Part shown: piece after piece, positions 5,296 through 8,513 of the stretch
Layout of the letters: each line of letters begins with the position of its first letter
Position numbering within the stretch: the stretch's first letter is position 1
Assembly (NCBI GenBank): GCA_003601695.1
Contig: PIYH01000056.1
Location: 1 to 8,513, forward strand
DNA: 8,513 nt
Origin: Candidatus Bathyarchaeota archaeon
GTDB lineage: Archaea > Thermoproteota > Bathyarchaeia > Bathyarchaeales > DTEX01
Reading direction: 5' to 3'
Position numbers and translations under genes: made by a program
The notes under the pieces: generated by a model
What the model was told of the DNA's origin: nothing
What the model saw: only the letters and a program-made list of their open reading frames with translations
Database searches by the model: none

Positions 5296-6672
5296 ATGAC
5301 CGTAGCTATGGCATTTAAGGAATCTGATCTTAACAGTCCCGAGAAACGTGAAAAGCACAAAATATCGGTGATAGGTTGTGGGAGAATAGGATTAGCTACG
5401 GCTTGTCTATTTTCGGAAGTGAACTTTAAGGTTGCATGTTTCAGTCCAGATCCATATGTAATCCAGCAAATAAATAGTGTCAAAAACTTCTTTAACAGAC
5501 ACGAATTAGGGGAGATGCTTAAGAGAAATCTGAGTAGCGGCCGATTAAAGGCCACAACAAATTCTAAAGAGGCTCTTCATGAAAGTGATATCATAATCCT
5601 TGCAGCTGAAATACCTATCAATGGAGGAAAACATCCAGTATACTCTAGTCTTGAAGAGATGTGTAGAGATATAGGCTTAAACCTTCAACCTGGATCTTTA
5701 ATAATAGTTCAGAGCATAATGCCTCCTTCCATAACCGAAAACCTAATAATTAAAACTTTAGAAAGATCTTCAGGCTTAGAGGCTGGTATAGACTTCGGAC
5801 TTGCCTACAGCCCGGTCGACGCTCCTATAGGAGCAGAAATAGAGCATTTAAAAGAGCATGCTAGAGTGATCTCAGCTATAAACGAACAAAGCTTAAGGGC
5901 GGCAGAGTCTCTTCTTCGAGTGATAACACATGGAGAATTCATTGAAGTTAGAGATATAAAAACCGCGGAGGCTGCCGTTCTCTTCGGAGAAGTATATCGG
6001 GATGTGACTAGAGCGCTTTCTAATGAGCTCGCGTTGCTCTGCGAGAAGATGAAAATCGATTATCTTGAGGCCCAAAAAGCCGCAAATAAGCAGTCTAGTT
6101 GTCATCTCTTTAGCCCCAGCTTGGAGGGAGAAAAGCTATCTGAGATTCCTTATCTCCTGATATCTGAAGCAGCAGATTTAGGAGTTAAACTTCGAATCAT
6201 ATCTCTAGCTAGAAAATTGAATAATGAAGCATCGAGGCAAGCGTATAGTCTTATAAAGGATGCAATGCATTCATGCGAAAAGACAGTGAAGAGATCTAAG
6301 ATTGCAGTTTTAGGTGTATCATTGCTTTGTGGAACAAAAGAGGCGCGGGGATCTCAAATCTTAGAATTAGTGAGGTTGCTTAGAAAGAGAGGTGGAAGGG
6401 TAAGCGTGTTTGATCCGCGCTTTTCAGCTCGAGATCTTTCTCAAATGGGCTTTCCGTCAGAGAAGAATCTAGAAAAAACCGTAGAGCGTGCGGATTGCCT
6501 TGTCTTCACTACGGCATGTGAAGAATTTAAACGTCTAAACCTAAGTAGGATTAGAATGCTGATGAGGAAACCCCCAGCTGTAGTCGACTTAGTTCATATA
6601 GTTGATCCGGAAAGAGCTGAAAAAGAGGGCTTCATATATAGAGGATTAGGTAGAGGTGTCTGGAAGAGGTGA
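5296..6672 (+). CDS. UDP-glucose/UDP-ManNAc dehydrogenase-like protein, catalytic residues missing
   Basis: The 458-residue protein aligns by eye along its whole length with nucleotide-sugar 6-dehydrogenases (WecC/Ugd), which oxidise a UDP-sugar to the uronic acid with two NAD+. The N-terminal Rossmann motif GCGRIG is at 27-32, a central helical domain at about 220-300, and a C-terminal UDP-binding-type domain begins at SKIAVLG (334-340). Key residues are not conserved. The PERxxPG Glu becomes Val174. In the AExxKLxEN segment Lys becomes Val228 and Asn becomes Glu232. In the GVGGHCxPxDP segment Cys becomes Lys280 and Asp becomes Ile284. The Asp ending beta-2 that binds NAD ribose is Ser50. 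The frame is clean, so this looks like a maintained pseudoenzyme or one with altered chemistry, not a decaying gene. ATG 5296 is chosen for the GAGG at 5285-5288; it gives a 21-residue charged extension before the fold. It overlaps the next gene by 4 nt. Confidence 0.85.
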   Translation: MTVAMAFKESDLNSPEKREKHKISVIGCGRIGLATACLFSEVNFKVACFSPDPYVIQQINSVKNFFNRHELGEMLKRNLSSGRLKATTNSKEALHESDIIILAAEIPINGGKHPVYSSLEEMCRDIGLNLQPGSLIIVQSIMPPSITENLIIKTLERSSGLEAGIDFGLAYSPVDAPIGAEIEHLKEHARVISAINEQSLRAAESLLRVITHGEFIEVRDIKTAEAAVLFGEVYRDVTRALSNELALLCEKMKIDYLEAQKAANKQSSCHLFSPSLEGEKLSEIPYLLISEAADLGVKLRIISLARKLNNEASRQAYSLIKDAMHSCEKTVKRSKIAVLGVSLLCGTKEARGSQILELVRLLRKRGGRVSVFDPRFSARDLSQMGFPSEKNLEKTVERADCLVFTTACEEFKRLNLSRIRMLMRKPPAVVDLVHIVDPERAEKEGFIYRGLGRGVWKR

Positions 6673-7619
6673 AGAAGCTTAGAGTAGCCGTTATTGGAGC
6701 TGGATTCTGGGGAAGAAATCATTTAAGAGTCTTGAAGGATCTGCCAGAAGCAGATCTAGTGGCCGTCTGCGACGTAAATAGGGAAAGAGTAGATTCAGCA
6801 TCTAGGAGATATGGCATAAGATCTTATGTGAATAGCGACGATCTCTACAGGAAGGAAGATGTTGACGCTGTAACTATATGTGTATGGTCCGCAGAGCTTT
6901 ATTCAGAATCTATAAAGGCGCTGAATGCGGGGAAGCATATCTTCGTTGAGAAGCCGATGGCAAGCCAGTCCAAGGAAGCCGAAGAAATACTTGAAACCGC
7001 AAAGTCTCAGAATCTATATTTAACAGTTGGATTCATAGAAAGATTTAATCCGGCTGTTAGAAGGCTGAAAAAAGCAATTGATGATGGTAAGATTGGGGAG
7101 CCTGTATCGGCTACAGGCAAGCGTGTTTCAAAATGGCCTGAAAGATTAGGCGATATAGGAGTAGTGAAGGACACGGCGATACACGATATAGACCTGATGA
7201 GATTTATATTTAATGAAGATCCAATCACGGTTTATGCTAGGGCGGGGCGGCTGAGGCATAGAAGATTCGAAGATTACGTTCAAGTGATGCTTACATTTCC
7301 AGATGGGAAATCAGCGTTTTTAGAGGCAAACTGGCTTACGCCGTACAAGGTTAGGCAGCTCATAGTCACCGGAAGCGAAGCAATAATCACGGTAGATTAT
7401 ATTACGCAAGAGATTAAAATTGATACTTCAAATCAGACATTAATTCCGCGTTATAGATGGGAGGAGCCGTTAAAGATGGAGCTAAAGCACTTCGTTGACT
7501 CTGTTCTGAATAATGATAGTTTTCTAGTAACGGGAATGGATGGCGTTAAAGCTCTTAAAATAGCTGAGGCGATACTGGAGTCCGCTGAGAAAAATAAGCT
7601 TTTAGAATTAGATTTATAA
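6669..7619 (+). CDS. Gfo/Idh/MocA family oxidoreductase, UDP-GlcNAc 3-dehydrogenase-like
   Basis: This 316-residue NAD(P)-dependent sugar oxidoreductase has the two-domain Gfo/Idh/MocA fold. The Rossmann motif GAGFWGRNH is at 10-18, the end of beta-2 is CDVN (34-37), the catalytic EKP is at 94-96, and GFIERFNP at 121-128 is followed by DTAIHDIDLMRF (168-179), which carries the family's catalytic-region Asp and His. The GF-x-ERFNP and AIHDID forms resemble the WlbA and archaeal UDP-GlcNAc 3-dehydrogenase branch, which makes 3-keto sugars for later amination, but the substrate is inferred only. No partner aminotransferase or acetyltransferase lies within the window. The GTG start at 6669 overlaps the preceding TGA as GTGA, with GGAAGAGG just upstream, so translation is likely coupled to the dehydrogenase-like gene. 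All expected catalytic residues are present, unlike in that neighbour. Confidence 0.9.
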   Translation: MKKLRVAVIGAGFWGRNHLRVLKDLPEADLVAVCDVNRERVDSASRRYGIRSYVNSDDLYRKEDVDAVTICVWSAELYSESIKALNAGKHIFVEKPMASQSKEAEEILETAKSQNLYLTVGFIERFNPAVRRLKKAIDDGKIGEPVSATGKRVSKWPERLGDIGVVKDTAIHDIDLMRFIFNEDPITVYARAGRLRHRRFEDYVQVMLTFPDGKSAFLEANWLTPYKVRQLIVTGSEAIITVDYITQEIKIDTSNQTLIPRYRWEEPLKMELKHFVDSVLNNDSFLVTGMDGVKALKIAEAILESAEKNKLLELDL

Positions 7620-7635
7620 ATGGCTTAGGCGCTCT

Positions 7636-7917
7636 CTATTCAAGTTCGTCGCTGAGATTGAAAGGCTTCCCCTCACGAAGTATCTTCTCCGGAATTTTCT
7701 CTCTCCATTTCCTTAGAAATTCAATCTCCTCTTTTTTCTCTCTTAGCTCATCAGGTAGCATTTCGGGAATCTCGTCTCGTATAGGATACCACCTGAGACA
7801 TTTAGGACATACTATTATTCCCTCAGATATCTCATCATTTTCTTTGAAAACATAAAGTTCTAAGGGATAGTACTTATCTATGGGGCATGCAAGAATATCC
7901 ATCAGTTTTCTTTTCAT
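7636..7917 (-). CDS. trm112: Trm112-like methyltransferase activator protein
   Basis: Trm112 proteins are small zinc-ribbon partners that stabilise and activate several class I methyltransferases acting on tRNA and release factor (Trm9, Trm11, Mtq2 in eukaryotes, with related partners in archaea). From ATG 7917 the protein has 93 residues. It begins MKRKLMDILACPIDKYYPLEL and has CPKC at 37-40 and YPIRDEIPEMLPDEL at about 44-58, all typical of the family. The first metal half is CPID, with one Cys where many homologues have CPxC, so only three Cys (11, 37, 40) are available. An in-frame ATG at 7935 would add six residues (MVGYYK). I prefer 7917 because family members start with MKRxLxDIL and a TATA-like element at 7951-7960 would put transcription near 7930. 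It follows the trm5-like gene on the same strand and converges on the Gfo/Idh gene with a 16-nt gap between stop codons. Confidence 0.87.
   Translation of the reverse strand: MKRKLMDILACPIDKYYPLELYVFKENDEISEGIIVCPKCLRWYPIRDEIPEMLPDELREKKEEIEFLRKWREKIPEKILREGKPFNLSDELE
7732..7744 (+). terminator. Possible T-tract terminator for the plus-strand sugar genes
   Basis: The plus strand carries TTTTTTCTCTCTT about 110 nt past the Gfo/Idh stop, inside the antisense of trm112. With only 16 nt between the convergent stops there is little other room for termination. The tract may simply reflect Lys/Glu codons of trm112. Confidence 0.2.
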
Positions 7918-7950
7918 TTTATAATACCCGACCATAATCTTATCTTATTC

Positions 7951-7960
7951 GTATTTAATT
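7951..7960 (-). promoter_or_regulatory. Possible TATA box of trm112
   Basis: On the minus strand AATTAAATAC, preceded by CGAAAAT, overlaps the last codon of the trm5-like gene. Transcription about 25 nt downstream (near 7930) would leave a 12-nt leader before ATG 7917. It could coexist with read-through from the upstream gene. Confidence 0.3.
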
Positions 7961-8513
7961 ATTTTCGGTTTATTTTAATATCAAGTGAGATCTGAAACCA
8001 TCTGGGACCTGTCGTTCTAACCACTCTGCCAGAGGATACTTTGAAATCTACTCCTAGAATAGAAAGCTTATAGCCTATCTTGTTCTCAATCTTGCGGATT
8101 GGATTCTCTCCTTTACTTGCATGAACAAAATCATAATAGTGGATCATGCCTCCGCATGGTTTCAGAGTCTTCAAAGCATAATTAATATACTCATAGGCCT
8201 TCTCTGGTAAAGGCATCAAGGCACGATCAGCTACGCCTCGAAGATATTTAGTGATAACATCTTTTGCATCTCCTAGAATAGCGGTGACAATATGACATAC
8301 ATGGTTCAGCCTAATATTTTCTTTCATATATTTAATCGCCCACGGATTGATATCAATAGAGTAAACCTTTTTAGCTTCAGACTTCTTCGCGATTACTATC
8401 GAGAAACATCCCACTCCTGCGAACATGTTGACAACAACCTCTGAGGGCTTAACGAGATCGGCGATTCGAGCTCTTTCGTATAAAAGCCTAGGGGAGAAGT
8501 AGCATTTCTCCAG
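7959..8513 (-). CDS. Trm5-family tRNA (guanine37-N1)-methyltransferase, C-terminal part (partial)
   Basis: The frame is open from the right edge (codon CTG at 8511-8513) to TAA at 7959, giving 184 residues of the SAM-dependent catalytic domain; the N-terminus lies outside the window. Trm5 methylates N1 of G37 next to the anticodon, preventing frameshifts; paralogues of the Taw2/Taw22 type act in wyosine synthesis. Recognised pieces, numbered within this fragment, are YFSPRLLYERARIADLVKP (5-23), the SAM-binding loop NMFAGVGCFSI (29-39, usual form DMFAGVGPFSI), the acidic IDINPWAIKYMKENIRLN (about 54-71), and ADRALMPLPEKAYEYI followed by GGMIHYYDFV near the catalytic region. The Met at 8426 lies inside the SAM loop and is not a start. 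MPLP at the usual NLP/PLP position fits Trm5 better than Taw2, but the subtype is unsure. It sits 41 nt upstream of trm112 on the same strand. Confidence 0.87.
   Translation of the reverse strand: MEKCYFSPRLLYERARIADLVKPSEVVVNMFAGVGCFSIVIAKKSEAKKVYSIDINPWAIKYMKENIRLNHVCHIVTAILGDAKDVITKYLRGVADRALMPLPEKAYEYINYALKTLKPCGGMIHYYDFVHASKGENPIRKIENKIGYKLSILGVDFKVSSGRVVRTTGPRWFQISLDIKINRK

Noticed and set aside
5296..6672. Dehydrogenase-like gene as an ordinary decaying pseudogene
   Set aside because: There is no stop or frameshift over 458 codons, the ends are coupled to the next gene, and structural motifs are kept while only catalytic positions differ. This is unlike the creatininase remnant nearby.
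7959..8426. A complete 155-residue methyltransferase starting at Met 8426
   Set aside because: That Met lies inside the SAM-binding loop, and the frame stays open and Trm5-like to the window edge, so the gene is simply cut by the window.
1..8513. tRNA, rRNA, insertion sequence or integration site
   Set aside because: No tRNA-like T-loop or acceptor pattern, transposase motif, terminal inverted repeat or target duplication was noticed in reading either strand.

Overview
The window looks like a chromosomal segment from an archaeon. The strongest sign is the tandem gatD-gatE pair, which encodes the archaeal-only heterodimeric Glu-tRNA(Gln) amidotransferase. Supporting signs are a Trm5-family tRNA methyltransferase, a Trm112 homologue, an archaeal/eukaryotic-type GPT (Alg7/AglH-like) glycosylphosphotransferase, a DUF354 protein and a stand-alone elongation-factor-like beta-barrel protein. 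Start codons are mixed (ATG, GTG, TTG), and AT-rich TATA/BRE-like elements sit at sensible distances upstream of several genes. The lineage cannot be fixed from this sequence. A TACK or Bathyarchaeia-type genome would be plausible, but that is only an impression.

Layout. Positions 1-1621 (minus) hold gatD followed by the 5' part of gatE, cut by the window edge; together they make Gln-tRNA(Gln) from Glu-tRNA(Gln). Positions 1734-4066 (minus) form a compact three-gene operon: a membrane GPT-family sugar-phosphate transferase, a 90-residue two-helix membrane protein overlapping it by 4 nt, and a soluble GT-B-like DUF354 protein starting at TTG 3 nt after the previous stop. This reads as the first steps of lipid-linked glycan assembly. 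Positions 4067-4860 lack an intact gene, but 4209-4830 (plus) contains the decayed remains of a creatininase-family gene, with several frame changes and two internal stops.

Positions 4870-5133 (plus) encode the small EF-like protein. Positions 5296-7619 (plus) encode a two-gene unit overlapping by 4 nt (GTGA): a nucleotide-sugar dehydrogenase homologue followed by a Gfo/Idh/MocA oxidoreductase of the UDP-GlcNAc 3-dehydrogenase type. The first protein keeps the family fold but has lost essentially all catalytic residues expected of UDP-sugar dehydrogenases. Converging on this unit, 7636-8513 (minus) carries a truncated Trm5-family gene followed by trm112.

Two themes dominate: translation and tRNA function (gatDE, trm5-like, trm112, EF-like protein), and sugar-nucleotide or glycan metabolism (GPT, DUF354, dehydrogenase-like protein, Gfo/Idh). 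The points most worth a second look are the apparent dead dehydrogenase coupled to an oxidoreductase, the GPT/small-membrane-protein/DUF354 unit as a possible lipid-linked disaccharide module, and the creatininase pseudogene. No CRISPR array, transposon, tRNA or rRNA was seen.
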